Part shown: in pieces, positions 17,172 through 25,742 of the stretch
Position numbering within the stretch: the first letter of the stretch is position 1
Layout: each line of letters starts with the position of its first letter
Assembly (NCBI GenBank): GCA_035765895.1
Contig: DASTWL010000013.1
Coordinates: 1 to 64,000, forward strand
Length of the DNA stretch: 64,000 bases
Direction: 5' to 3'
Source of the DNA: Verrucomicrobiia bacterium
Lineage (GTDB): Bacteria; Verrucomicrobiota; Verrucomicrobiia; Limisphaerales; DSYF01
Translations under genes and position numbers: made by a program
Notes under the pieces: model-generated
What the model was told of the DNA's origin: nothing
What the model saw: the letters and a program-made list of their open reading frames with translations, nothing else
The model's database searches: none

Positions 17172-18080
17172 TCAGGGCTTGGCCGCCGCGGCTTTCACCA
17201 CGCCGCGCACCAGTTCGTCCACGGTCCACTGGTTGCCCGGCACGATGGATTGCACGCGGCCGCTGGCGTTGATCACCACCGTGCGCAGGTTGTGGCTGGG
17301 CAACTGTGTCTCGCCTTCCCGCCAGAAGGTCATGCCGAATTGTTCGGCCAGCGCCGTGACGTCCACCAGGTCGCCGGTCAGGAAGCTCCACGTTTTCGGG
17401 TCATACGCATAGCGCTTGGCGTATTCCTGCAAGACCGGCGGCGTGTCGTAGTCGGGGTCGATGGAAACGGCGAGGATGTGCCAGTTTGCCGGTCCGTTGG
17501 TCAGGCCGGTCAGGCGGCGCTGCAAATCGGCCAGCTTGCCGGCGGTCAGCGGGCAATACATCGGATACGGACAGCGCGTGAAGAGAAACGACAGCACGAC
17601 CGCGTCGCCCCTGAACTGGCGGGTGCTGACGGCCCGGCCGAGTTCGTTGGTGAAATGATACTCCGGCAGGGCGTCGCCGATGTTCAGCGGCTCCACGTCA
17701 CGGACGAGGCGGAACGGCCCGCGCGTCGGGACGCCGCTGAGAGATTTTTCCGTGATGTGGACGTCCTCAATCCAGGCGTCATTGGTCGTGACGATCAGGC
17801 GGAACTTCACCCGGTCGCCCGGGCCCAAGCCGGTCAGTTCGTTGGTGTTTTTCACGTCGAACGGCATGGTCATGGCCTGCATGTAGCCGGGAATATCCTC
17901 GTGCTGGATTTCGACGGACTTTTCGGCGGGCTGCACCTCGATGACGGTGCCGTTGACCTGATAGGTCTGGCGCGGCGCGGCGTTTGTCGGCGCTGGCGCG
18001 GCATTGGCAATGTGCGGACGCGAATCGCAGCCGGCGACCACGGCGGCGAGGAGCAAAAGGGGGCAAAGTTTCCAGTTCAC
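17172..18080 (-). CDS. SCO/SenC lipoprotein with N-terminal copper-binding domain
   Basis: This roughly 302-aa lipoprotein is likely involved in copper delivery to cytochrome oxidase. The signal peptide is WKLCPLLLLAAVVAGC with the lipobox Cys. Residues about 35-105 form a CusF-type copper-binding module (VNGTVIEVQPAEKSVEIQHE, then MQAMTMPF). A thioredoxin-fold SCO domain follows, with the copper motif CPYPMYC and the distal His in SHNLRTVVI. The GTG at 18080 is preferred because it places two residues before the hydrophobic core; a TTG at 18116 would add a poor leader. It diverges from the zincin gene. Confidence 0.9.
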   Translation of the reverse strand: MNWKLCPLLLLAAVVAGCDSRPHIANAAPAPTNAAPRQTYQVNGTVIEVQPAEKSVEIQHEDIPGYMQAMTMPFDVKNTNELTGLGPGDRVKFRLIVTTNDAWIEDVHITEKSLSGVPTRGPFRLVRDVEPLNIGDALPEYHFTNELGRAVSTRQFRGDAVVLSFLFTRCPYPMYCPLTAGKLADLQRRLTGLTNGPANWHILAVSIDPDYDTPPVLQEYAKRYAYDPKTWSFLTGDLVDVTALAEQFGMTFWREGETQLPSHNLRTVVINASGRVQSIVPGNQWTVDELVRGVVKAAAAKP

Positions 18081-18163
18081 AACGGTAATTAACACCCGTC
18101 CCGGGCAAAATGACAAGTGGCGCCGCTTGCGTCGCCCCGACGGGCTGTGCTAACCCGCTGGGC

Positions 18164-18535
18164 ATGACCGGGCTGGTTGATCAACTGCGCCGACTCGCGC
18201 TCGATGAAGTCGCGGCGACCCTGGAGGCGTTGCCCGCGCCCTTGCGTGAACGGGCCCGCCAGGTGCCGGTGACCTTGGAGCGTGTGCCGAATGCGGGCTT
18301 GCAGGCCGACGGAATTGAGGCCGACACGCTGGGGCTGTTTGTGGGTCCGGATTTCGCCGAGGAGGAATCCGTGCCGATGCCGCCGCAAATCATCCTGTTC
18401 CTCGACAATCTTTGGGAGCAGGCCGCGCGGAATGAGGAGGCGTTTCGCGAGGAAGTCCGCACGACCTACCTGCACGAACTTGGGCACTACCTGGGACTTG
18501 ATGAGGATGAGTTGACCGAGCGGGGCTTGGAGTAA
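18164..18535 (+). CDS. Zincin-like metallopeptidase, short
   Basis: This 123-aa protein belongs to the small soluble zincin family annotated as metallopeptidase (TTHA0227-like). Its only strong motif is HELGHYLGLDEDEL near the C-terminus, an HExxHxxGxxE-type zinc site. The N-terminal half carries VPVTLERVP and LGLFVGPDF, and the centre PPQIILFLDNLWEQA. The ATG at 18164 gives the normal family length; the frame opens earlier, but over the divergent promoter region. Substrates of this family are unknown. It converges on the glutamate dehydrogenase gene with four bases between them. Confidence 0.85.
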   Translation: MTGLVDQLRRLALDEVAATLEALPAPLRERARQVPVTLERVPNAGLQADGIEADTLGLFVGPDFAEEESVPMPPQIILFLDNLWEQAARNEEAFREEVRTTYLHELGHYLGLDEDELTERGLE

Positions 18536-18539
18536 GCCG

Positions 18540-19796
18540 CTACGGGAACAGCCCGCGGATGCGTTTGGCCTCATGCACACGCTTGACGCCAAGGCTGAGC
18601 GCGGCCAGGCGCAGCGGGATTTTTTGTTCGCGGTGCATTTTTAGGACCTGCGTAAAGGCGTTTTCGAGAATGCGGTAAAGTTTGTCCACCACCTCCGTTT
18701 CACTCCAAAAGAAGCTTTGCAAGTCCTGCACCCATTCAAAATAGCTGACGACGACGCCGCCAGCGTTGCAGAGCACGTCGGGAATGACAAAGATTTCCGG
18801 GCGCTCATTCAGAATGCGGTCGGCTTCCGGCGTGGTCGGGCCATTGGCGGCCTCGGCGAGAATGCGACACTGGAGCCGGCCGGCGTTCGCCTCGGTAATG
18901 ACGCGTTCCAGGGCCGCGGGCACCAGAATGTCGCACGGGAGCAGCAGCAGTTGTTCGTTTGAAATCGCGTCGCCGCCGGGGAACCCCTTCACACCGCGCT
19001 GCTGGGCGAGGTGTCGATCCAGCGCCCACAGGTCGAGTCCCTGCGCGTTGTAGGTGCCGCCGCTGACATCGGACACGGCAATGATTTTTGCGCCCTGCCG
19101 CGCCAGCGAAAGCGCGGCCACGGAACCGACGTTGCCATAGCCCTGCACCACGGCGGAGGCCTTGGTGATGTCGAGCCCCAGGGTGTCGGCGGCCCGGTTG
19201 ACGAGGTAGGCGACGCCCCGGCCGGTGGCCTCGCGGCGGCCTTGCGAACCGCCCAGCCCAACGGGTTTGCCCGTGACAATGCTGGGTTCCGTGTAACCAG
19301 CGTGGGTGGAATATGTGTCCATCATCCACGCCATGATCTGTTCGTTGGTGCCCACATCGGGCGCCATCACATCGGTGCGCGGCCCGATGAAGGGGATCAT
19401 CTCCTGGGTGTAGCGGCGGGTCAGGCGTTCGAGCTCCGGCCGGGAGAGTTGATGCGGGTCGCAGGTGATGCCGCCCTTGGCCCCGCCATAGGGCAGGCCG
19501 GTCAGCGCACACTTCCAACTCATCCACATGGCGAGCGCGGCGACTTCGCCGAGCGTCACGCCCGGATGATAACGCAATCCGCCCTTGGTCGGGCCCAGCG
19601 TGAGGTAATGCTGCACGCGGTAGCCGGTGAACACCTGGGTCGAGCCATCGTCGCGATGAATGGGCACCGCCACTGTCAAGGCGCGTTTCGGATACTTGAG
19701 ACGGTCGCGGTCGGACTGCGGAATCTGGAGGCGGTCGGCGACAAGTTCGAACTGCTGGCAGGCCATGCGAAAGGTCGGACTGTCATAGATTTCCAT
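18540..19796 (-). CDS. gdhA: Glutamate (Glu/Leu/Phe/Val) dehydrogenase
   Basis: This cytoplasmic 418-aa enzyme interconverts glutamate and 2-oxoglutarate with ammonia. Key blocks are HRDDGSTQVFTGYRVQH, the substrate region GPTKGGLRYHP, the catalytic Lys in LPYGGAKGGI, the Asp in APDVGTNEQIMAW, the Rossmann motif VQGYGNVGSVAA and a C-terminal NAGGVVVSYFEW. Length and order match the hexameric Gdh family (the non-GdhB, NAD-preferring type judging by length). It could act on other amino acids, as this family does in some bacteria, but GTKGGLR-type residues favour glutamate. It is monocistronic here. Confidence 0.95.
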   Translation of the reverse strand: MEIYDSPTFRMACQQFELVADRLQIPQSDRDRLKYPKRALTVAVPIHRDDGSTQVFTGYRVQHYLTLGPTKGGLRYHPGVTLGEVAALAMWMSWKCALTGLPYGGAKGGITCDPHQLSRPELERLTRRYTQEMIPFIGPRTDVMAPDVGTNEQIMAWMMDTYSTHAGYTEPSIVTGKPVGLGGSQGRREATGRGVAYLVNRAADTLGLDITKASAVVQGYGNVGSVAALSLARQGAKIIAVSDVSGGTYNAQGLDLWALDRHLAQQRGVKGFPGGDAISNEQLLLLPCDILVPAALERVITEANAGRLQCRILAEAANGPTTPEADRILNERPEIFVIPDVLCNAGGVVVSYFEWVQDLQSFFWSETEVVDKLYRILENAFTQVLKMHREQKIPLRLAALSLGVKRVHEAKRIRGLFP

Positions 19797-19862
19797 GACT
19801 GCAAGGTAGCGCGTCCGCCGGGATTGAAAAGTCGTGAACCGGCGCCCGCCGCCGTGCCGTCG

Positions 19863-21500
19863 TCACGGCCGGCGCAGGCGGAAGAACTGGGCCGCGTTCG
19901 TGGTGGCGTCGATGGTGACGTGGTTCAGGCCGTTGCTGACCGCCGGCGCAACGTTAACCGGCGACCAGACGGGCGCCGCGAGATCGGGTGCCGATTCCAG
20001 GGTGAAGCCGGCCGGGTAGATCGGCCATGACAGCGTGGCGTGGGTCAACGTGGGCGTAATCGTCAACGGCAGGGCGAAGAATTCCCACGCGAGCGCATAC
20101 GTTTCGCGGCTCGTCACGTTTTGTCCGGCGGCGCTTTTGCGGACCTGCAAATTATAGCGTCCGGGTGGCAGGCCGTTCACGTAAAGATGCTCCACGTTGT
20201 CCACCAGACTGGTGCTGCAGGCGATGAGATTGCTGGTGGCGACGTCGTAGAGGAACAGGTCGAGGTTGTTGAGATTGGGCGTGGCTGGTTGCAATACCAG
20301 CGGGTCGCGGTTCCAGACCAGTGTGGCGGTCAGGGTGAACCCGGCGTTGGCGACGGCGTTGGTCAACTCGAAGTAGTAGTAGTTGAGGCGGTCCTGCGTG
20401 GCCGGCGGAAGACCTCCCAGCGCATTGGTGAGTGCCGCCAGATTCCAGCCGCTCCACGCCGCAATGGTGTTCGTCGCGGCCAGGGGCGGATGCGCGCCGC
20501 CGGCCGGCACGCTGCCCGCCACGAAATTGGCCTGCTTGCCACCCGCCAGTTGCATGTATGAGTTGAACACGTTCAGCAAGCCGGCACCAAACAACGGGTC
20601 CAGCGGCGCCGTGGCCGTGTGGGTCCAGTTGGTGGGCTTGATGGCGCCGTTCAAGAGGAGCGCCTTCACGGTGCGGGCATCGGCCGCGGCATTCGTGTCG
20701 CTGCCGCCATCCCCGCGCTGGCCCGCCTGCATCAAGACGGCGGCGGCACCCGACACAAACGGCGTGGAGAAACTGGTGGCCTGTCCGAATGTGACCAGAT
20801 CGGGTTTCGAGCGGCCGTTATCACGCGTCGGGCCGACGCTGGTCCCGCCGTCGCAGTCGCCCACCCCGATCCCGTTGTAACACGTGCCGGGCGGATAGAC
20901 CTGGCCACCGTTGCCGACGGCGGAGACAAACAGCGTGCCGTATTGCGCGGCGTAAGCGTCGTAGTAGGCATCGGCGGTTTCCTGATTGTTGATGTCGGTG
21001 CTGTCGAAAATGAAGCTTTGATTCACCAACCCGGCCGGGATGGGCGGCGGGGTGGCGGTGATGATGGTGTTATTGATGAAAAAGTCCGCCTCGTAATTGT
21101 CCACGCGGGCCACGTTCGGGGCAATGCCGCCGGATTTGCCGTAGAAATTCATGCCGACGCCATTGGCGTGGTCTGACTCGGCGCCCACCGCGTCCGCAAA
21201 ATTCGTGCTGGTGCCGTTGGTGGAATAGTAGGTGAACAACGCGGCGGGCTGGCCCACCCAGGCCGGGTTGACCTCGAAAGTTGGAAAATTGGTGGATGCG
21301 GACGCCTCGGCCTGCGCCACCGCAATGCCCGTGCCGTCGAGATTGGTCGTGACCTGGCGGAGCAGGGTGGTGCCGGTAGCGTCCAGAATGGACGCGGCAG
21401 CTGGCAAAACGGCGGCGCCGCCCAACAACCCTGCGGCACCCACAGCGCACACCGTTAACCAGAACGCGCGAAAGGATTGACGGCGATTCGAATACATCAT
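19863..21500 (-). CDS. Secreted subtilase (S8) with unusual active site
   Basis: This 545-aa exported protein has a signal peptide to about residue 37 (WLTVCAVGAAGLLGGAAVLP). The serine motif is ATSFSTPFVSGAA, with the nucleophile at about S243, and AVGNGG supplies the oxyanion region. The His is likely H111 in ESDHANGVG. The position normally holding the catalytic Asp (GTGIAVAQAEA) has Glu (E65). The C-terminal half is beta-rich (a proprotein-convertase-like domain, then an LSWPIYPAGFTLE repeat ending FFRLRRP), a tail I associate with verrucomicrobial secreted proteins. Two ATGs, 21500 and 21497, are equivalent starts. It may be an altered-activity protease. Confidence 0.85.
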   Translation of the reverse strand: MMYSNRRQSFRAFWLTVCAVGAAGLLGGAAVLPAAASILDATGTTLLRQVTTNLDGTGIAVAQAEASASTNFPTFEVNPAWVGQPAALFTYYSTNGTSTNFADAVGAESDHANGVGMNFYGKSGGIAPNVARVDNYEADFFINNTIITATPPPIPAGLVNQSFIFDSTDINNQETADAYYDAYAAQYGTLFVSAVGNGGQVYPPGTCYNGIGVGDCDGGTSVGPTRDNGRSKPDLVTFGQATSFSTPFVSGAAAVLMQAGQRGDGGSDTNAAADARTVKALLLNGAIKPTNWTHTATAPLDPLFGAGLLNVFNSYMQLAGGKQANFVAGSVPAGGAHPPLAATNTIAAWSGWNLAALTNALGGLPPATQDRLNYYYFELTNAVANAGFTLTATLVWNRDPLVLQPATPNLNNLDLFLYDVATSNLIACSTSLVDNVEHLYVNGLPPGRYNLQVRKSAAGQNVTSRETYALAWEFFALPLTITPTLTHATLSWPIYPAGFTLESAPDLAAPVWSPVNVAPAVSNGLNHVTIDATTNAAQFFRLRRP

Positions 21501-21534
21501 GGCTGATTGCGCAGAAGGCGTGCCTTTTCATGAC

Positions 21535-22350
21535 ATGCGAACGGCGAAAAGTCCAGCGGCACGGTTCGAGGTTCACTCCGCGGGTCCGAACCATTACAGT
21601 CAGCGCGTGGCCGACACGCTGGTTGTCAACGAAATCTACCTGAGCTTGCAGGGCGAAAGCACCTTCGCCGGGCTGCCGTGCGTCTTTGTGCGCCTGACCG
21701 CCTGCAATCTCCGCTGCTCCTACTGCGACACGGCGTATGCCTTCACCGAGGGCAAAAAGCGTCCGCTGCCGGACGTGATTGCCGAGGTTCAGAGGCTGGC
21801 CCGGCCCTACCAGAAACCGTCCTCTGTCATTGGCCATCCGCCATTGCCTTTGGTGGAGCTGACCGGCGGTGAACCCTTGCTCCAGGCCGGGTCGCTCGGG
21901 CTGATGAAACAACTCTGCGATCTTGGTTTCACCGTGCTCGTGGAAACCAGCGGCGCGCTCGATATTTCCGGGGTGGACCCGCGCGTGCGGCGCATCATGG
22001 ATTTGAAATGCCCCAGCAGCGGCGAAGTGGCGCGCAATCGTTTTGAAAACCTCCCGCATCTCAAGGCCACCGACGAAATCAAGTTCGTCATCGGCACGGT
22101 TGAGGATTACGAGTGGGCCAGGCAACAGATCACCACGCACCGGCTGGACGCGCTTTGTCCGCTGCTGATGTCCTGGGTGCATCCGCTGCGACCCGAGCAG
22201 CAGGACAAATCGTTGAAGCGGGTTCCGGCGGACCAGACGCCCCTCACGCGCCAGCAGTTGGTGGAACGCATCATCGCCGACGCGCTGCCGGTGCGTTTCC
22301 AGGCGCAACTGCACAAAATCATCTGGCCGCCGGAGCAACGTGGCGTTTGA
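21535..22350 (+). CDS. queE: 7-carboxy-7-deazaguanine synthase
   Basis: This radical-SAM enzyme rearranges carboxy-tetrahydropterin to 7-carboxy-7-deazaguanine, a precursor of queuosine tRNA modification. The cluster motif is CNLRCSYCDTAYAF, preceded by NEIYLSLQGEST. ELTGGEPLLQ binds SAM and DLKCPSSGE lies further on. The first in-frame ATG (21499) would overlap the divergent peptidase start, so it is unlikely. 21535 is used here, but a GTG at 21607 (VADTLVVNEIY) gives the usual family N-terminus and may be the true start. Other queuosine genes are not in the window. Function is firm; the start is uncertain. Confidence 0.93.
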   Translation: MRTAKSPAARFEVHSAGPNHYSQRVADTLVVNEIYLSLQGESTFAGLPCVFVRLTACNLRCSYCDTAYAFTEGKKRPLPDVIAEVQRLARPYQKPSSVIGHPPLPLVELTGGEPLLQAGSLGLMKQLCDLGFTVLVETSGALDISGVDPRVRRIMDLKCPSSGEVARNRFENLPHLKATDEIKFVIGTVEDYEWARQQITTHRLDALCPLLMSWVHPLRPEQQDKSLKRVPADQTPLTRQQLVERIIADALPVRFQAQLHKIIWPPEQRGV

Positions 22351-22363
22351 AACGAATCCGCCA

Positions 22364-22381
22364 AATGAGTGACATGAGTGA
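22364..22381. repeat. Two AAATGAGTG-type nonamers
   Basis: Two adjacent 9-mers (AAATGAGTG and ACATGAGTG) lie 75 bases before the class III aminotransferase. The same nonamer starts the palindromic element at 52941-53003. This copy has no opposing arm that I can see. Confidence 0.4.
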
Positions 22382-22456
22382 ATTGTTACAAGCACTGCAG
22401 GTTGCCGAACGACGCATTCAACCATTTGCCGTGCAACTCATCTGCTCCTTGCCAAC

Positions 22457-23818
22457 GTGAACACCCGCGAAACCCTCGACCTGTTGCGCCGCTACGAATC
22501 GCGGAACGTCACGTTCCTCGACCCGGACGGCACGTGGCCAATGGTTTGGGAGCGTGCCAAGGGCGTTCACGTCTGGGACGCGGAAGGCAAAAAATATCTC
22601 GATCTGACCGCGGCGTTTGGCGTGGCTGCCGCCGGCCATGCGAATGCCAACGTCGTGGCCGCGGGGCAGGCGCAGATGGGCCGGTTGCTGCACGCAATGG
22701 GCGATGTGCATCCGCATGCGCTGAAGGCGCGGCTCGCGCAGGAATTGAGCCGGATCACCTTCGAGCGCTGGGGGGAAGCATTGGCCCATTCCCACGTTGA
22801 AACGCCTCCTCGCGGGCCGGAGTCGCGAGGCGGCGGGGGAACCGTGCCAACGGGGAAAACCATTTTCTGCAACTCCGGTTTTGAAGCTGTCGAGGCGGCG
22901 CTCAAAACGGCCATGCTGACCGCGGGCAAATACGGCGTTATTGCCTTCAAGGGCGCGTATCACGGCCTGGGCTACGGCACGCTGAACGCCACGCACCGCG
23001 AACATTTTCGGGGGCCGTTCCACCTGCAGCTGAAGGAATTTGGCCACTTCGTGGATTTTCCGGCCCGGCCCGCCGACCTCGCGGTGGTGGAACTGCAAAT
23101 CCGGCGCTTCTTCCAGCGCGGCTGGGTGAGCGCGATTTTGGTGGAGCCGGTGCAGGCCCGCGGCGGCATCAACCTTCCGCCGCCGGGCTTCCTGCCGTTG
23201 CTGCGCAAGTTGTGCGACGAACACAAGGCGCTGCTGATCCTGGACGAGATTTACACGGGCTTCGGTCGCACGGGGAAGTGGTTCGCGTGCGAACACAGCC
23301 ACGTGGTGCCGGACCTGATCTGCCTCGGCAAAGCCCTGACGGGCGGTTTCCCGTTGTCAGCGTGCGTCGGCCGGGCGGCGGTCATGGACGCCGCATGGCC
23401 GGACTCCAACGGCGAGGCAATCCACACGAGCACGTATCTCGGGCACCCGGTTGGCTGCGTGATGGCGCTCGCCCAGATCGATGAAATCCGCCGGCTGAAG
23501 CTCGTCGAACGCAGCGCCAAATTGGGCGCTGTTCTGCTCGACCGGCTGGCTGGGGCGCAACTGGAAGCCGGCCAGCCGAAGCTCAACATCACCCGGCGTG
23601 GGGTCGGCCTGATGGCCGGGGTCGAGTTGCGCCGCCCGGATGGTTCGCCGGCCACCGCCGAAGCGCTGGCGGCCATCAAGGCATTGTTGCAACGCGGTTT
23701 TATTTTTCTGCCCGAAGGCGAGCACGCCAACGTCATCAGTTTCACACCGCCGCTGACCATCACCGAGGCGCAACTGACGGAAGCCGTGCAGGCAATGGGA
23801 GAGGTTCTGAACCGATGA
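22457..23818 (+). CDS. Class III PLP aminotransferase
   Basis: This 453-aa enzyme is of the ornithine/acetylornithine aminotransferase family (fold type I). It has the PLP-region GFEAVEAALKTAM, the cofactor Asp in LILDEIYTGFGRTG and the Schiff-base Lys in CLGKALTGGFPLSA. STYLGHPVGCVMAL follows. Substrate cannot be assigned; no arginine or biotin genes flank it. Translation starts at GTG 22457. Residues about 103-132 are an insertion relative to family members, low in complexity (PPRGPESRGGGG) and encoded over a 7-bp inverted repeat (22808-22814 with 22824-22830). Its stop overlaps the rsmA start (ATGA), so the two are co-translated. Confidence 0.88.
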   Translation: MNTRETLDLLRRYESRNVTFLDPDGTWPMVWERAKGVHVWDAEGKKYLDLTAAFGVAAAGHANANVVAAGQAQMGRLLHAMGDVHPHALKARLAQELSRITFERWGEALAHSHVETPPRGPESRGGGGTVPTGKTIFCNSGFEAVEAALKTAMLTAGKYGVIAFKGAYHGLGYGTLNATHREHFRGPFHLQLKEFGHFVDFPARPADLAVVELQIRRFFQRGWVSAILVEPVQARGGINLPPPGFLPLLRKLCDEHKALLILDEIYTGFGRTGKWFACEHSHVVPDLICLGKALTGGFPLSACVGRAAVMDAAWPDSNGEAIHTSTYLGHPVGCVMALAQIDEIRRLKLVERSAKLGAVLLDRLAGAQLEAGQPKLNITRRGVGLMAGVELRRPDGSPATAEALAAIKALLQRGFIFLPEGEHANVISFTPPLTITEAQLTEAVQAMGEVLNR

Positions 23819-24768
23819 AACTTCCCGAGATGCGTCAACTGTTGTCCGAGCGCGGGATTCAGCTCACGAAATCTCTCGGGCAAAATTTTCTGCACGAGGA
23901 GAAGGTTCTCGCCAGGATCGCCGCCGCGGGCGAACTCACCCGGGCGGACAAGGTTCTGGAGATTGGTCCCGGCCTCGGCCCGCTGACGGAATTGCTGCTG
24001 GCCCAGGCGGGCGAAGTGCTGGCCATCGAGATGGATGCCCGGCTGGTGGAGATTCTGCGGCTGCGGTTTCAAGGTGGGGCGAGAGCCGCGGGTGATTCGG
24101 ACGAACCCACCCCCCACCCCTCCCAAGAGCGGAGCGCAGATTCGAGCGCGCCCGCAAATGAAGTTCCCCTCCTGGGAGGGGGTGGGTTGCCCCAAACAAC
24201 CGGCACCTTGCAGCTCATCCACGCCGACGCGTTGAAATATCTTGAACGCCATCCCCGCGACTGGCGCGGGTGGAAGCTCGTGGCGAACCTGCCTTATTCC
24301 GTGGCGTCGCCCATTCTGGTTGAACTGGCCTTGGCCGAACACGGGCCGGACCGGATGGTGGTGACGCTGCAACGGGAAGTGGCGGAACGATTGCGGGCCC
24401 AGGCGAACGAGGAGGATTATGGTCTGCTCACGCTGCTGGTGCAGTTGAACTACGAACCGCGCGCGCTGTTCAAGATTTCGGCGGGCTGCTTCTTCCCGCA
24501 GCCGAACGTGGATTCCGCCTGCCTCACGCTGGTGCGCCGTCCGCAGCCGTTGCTGACGCCGGCGCAGACGAAGGTGTTTGTGCGCGTCGTGAAACAAGCC
24601 TTCAGCCAGCGGCGCAAGATGATGGCAAAACTCCTCCGTGCTGACTGGCCCGAGGAGCAACTGGCCCGCGCCATGAGCGAGCTCAATCTCTCACCCCAAA
24701 TCCGCGCCGAGGCGGTAACGCTGATAGAGTTCGTCAAACTAACCAAGCAGCTTCTTGAGAAAGCATGA
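23815..24768 (+). CDS. rsmA: 16S rRNA dimethyladenosine transferase, with insertion
   Basis: RsmA (KsgA) dimethylates two adjacent adenosines near the 3' end of 16S rRNA during small-subunit assembly. The motifs are LGQNFL, the SAM site VLEIGPGLGPLT, ANLPYSVASPI (NLPY catalytic motif) and a C-terminal FSQRRKMM. At 317 aa it is about 40 residues longer than usual. The excess is residues about 87-131, a Gly/Pro/Ser-rich segment between the acidic SAM-ribose loop (IEMDARLVEI) and the strand LQLIHADAL. It is encoded over a long inverted repeat (24104-24188). The methylase core appears intact. It overlaps neighbours on both sides by ATGA. Confidence 0.94.
   Translation: MKLPEMRQLLSERGIQLTKSLGQNFLHEEKVLARIAAAGELTRADKVLEIGPGLGPLTELLLAQAGEVLAIEMDARLVEILRLRFQGGARAAGDSDEPTPHPSQERSADSSAPANEVPLLGGGGLPQTTGTLQLIHADALKYLERHPRDWRGWKLVANLPYSVASPILVELALAEHGPDRMVVTLQREVAERLRAQANEEDYGLLTLLVQLNYEPRALFKISAGCFFPQPNVDSACLTLVRRPQPLLTPAQTKVFVRVVKQAFSQRRKMMAKLLRADWPEEQLARAMSELNLSPQIRAEAVTLIEFVKLTKQLLEKA
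24104..24188. repeat. Palindromic insertion element in rsmA
   Basis: Left arm 24104-24125 is C-rich and begins AACCCACCCCC; right arm 24173-24188 reads TGGGAGGGGGTGGGTT, the reverse complement of the left arm's outer and inner parts. The left arm carries six extra bases. The spacer is about 47 nt. The whole inserted segment is a multiple of three, so rsmA stays in frame. It behaves like a coding-region-tolerated palindromic repeat. Confidence 0.75.
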
Positions 24769-25199
24769 AGCCACCGTGTCTGTTTTCGAAACTGGCCACC
24801 ATCGTTTGTCTTGCCGCTGTCGCGTTGGGAATGGTTACGGAGGGAGATTTCGGTGGAAACGCAACTCCCGCCGAGTTGAGATGGTGGGCGTTGGCTGGGT
24901 TTATATTTTTCGCCGTTGCATCTGCTCTTGGAGCGCTGATTGAGAAAATGGCGCGCAAGGTGGGAAGGAATTTACAGCGAGTGGTGAACCGCAGCCCAAT
25001 GCCAGAGGCCGACTCGACAAATCACCAATGGCGATTTTTCGGCCTTGGTGGCCTGGTCGCGATCGGGCTTGGCTTTGGCATGCTTGTAAGTGCCATCTGG
25101 CGAGATTCCATCTTGGCATGGCACGGCTTGGCTTTTCTTGGAGCCGGGGCGGGTCTTCTAGTTGGCCGCAGGCTCGGCCTTCGAATTCTGAATTCATGA
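24765..25199 (+). CDS. Small membrane protein, unknown
   Basis: This 144-aa protein is translationally coupled to rsmA (ATGA overlap at 24765). Four probable membrane segments are visible: LATIVCLAAVALGMV, WWALAGFIFFAVASALGALI, FGLGGLVAIGLGFGMLVSAI and LAFLGAGAGLLVGRRLGL. A short hydrophilic loop (MARKVGRNLQRVVNRSP) lies between the second and third. There is no recognised domain. Its codons look less GC-biased than its neighbours, which could mean recent acquisition or relaxed constraint. Confidence 0.6.
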   Translation: MKPPCLFSKLATIVCLAAVALGMVTEGDFGGNATPAELRWWALAGFIFFAVASALGALIEKMARKVGRNLQRVVNRSPMPEADSTNHQWRFFGLGGLVAIGLGFGMLVSAIWRDSILAWHGLAFLGAGAGLLVGRRLGLRILNS

Positions 25200-25209
25200 C
25201 GAGGGGATT

Positions 25210-25710
25210 ATGACTGAAGACATCTTCGACATCGTCAACGAGCGCGACGAAGTGATCGGGCGCGCGCCGCGAAGCGAGGTGCATGCGCGCGGGTTGTTGC
25301 ATCGCGCGGTGCATGTGCTGGTGTTCAATGCGCGCGGCGAGCTGTTTCTCCAGAAGCGCTCGAAGACGAAGGATCGCGAGCCGGGCCGCTGGGGCGCGGC
25401 GTGCTCCGGTCATGTGGACAGTGGCGAGGATTACGACACCGCGGTGATGCGCGAGCTGGGGGAAGAACTCGGCTGGACACCCGCCGCGCCGCCGCAGCGC
25501 ATTCTGCGCATCGAAGCCTGCCGCGAAACGGACCAGGAATTCGTGTGGATCTATCGCTGCACCGGCGAAGGGCCGTTTACGTTGAACGCGGACGAGATTG
25601 AAACCGGCGGCTGGTTTTCCCGCGCGCAGATCGAACGCTGGCTGGCGGAGCGGCCGGAGGATTTCACCACCGCGTTTGTGAAATTGTGGCAGCTCATCCC
25701 GCAAGCTTGA
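25210..25710 (+). CDS. Nudix hydrolase (IPP-isomerase-like/YfcD type)
   Basis: This 166-aa protein has a complete Nudix box, GHVDSGEDYDTAVMRELGEE, around residue 64, with the acidic metal ligands present. The leading DIFDIVNERDEVIGRAPRSE and HRAVHVLVFNARGELFLQKR are the pattern of the YfcD/IDI-like Nudix group. Some members isomerise isopentenyl diphosphate, others hydrolyse nucleoside diphosphate derivatives. The conserved Cys of true isopentenyl isomerase is not evident in the expected place, so hydrolase activity is more likely. Substrate is unknown. It stands between a small membrane protein and an RCC1 protein, neither informative. Confidence 0.9.
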   Translation: MTEDIFDIVNERDEVIGRAPRSEVHARGLLHRAVHVLVFNARGELFLQKRSKTKDREPGRWGAACSGHVDSGEDYDTAVMRELGEELGWTPAAPPQRILRIEACRETDQEFVWIYRCTGEGPFTLNADEIETGGWFSRAQIERWLAERPEDFTTAFVKLWQLIPQA

Positions 25711-25742
25711 GGCAATCCGCAACGCCGCACTCTCACACGTTT

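Noticed and set aside
24104-24188. Transposon or insertion sequence in rsmA
   Set aside because: No transposase, no target duplication seen, and the reading frame is preserved; a small palindromic repeat fits better.
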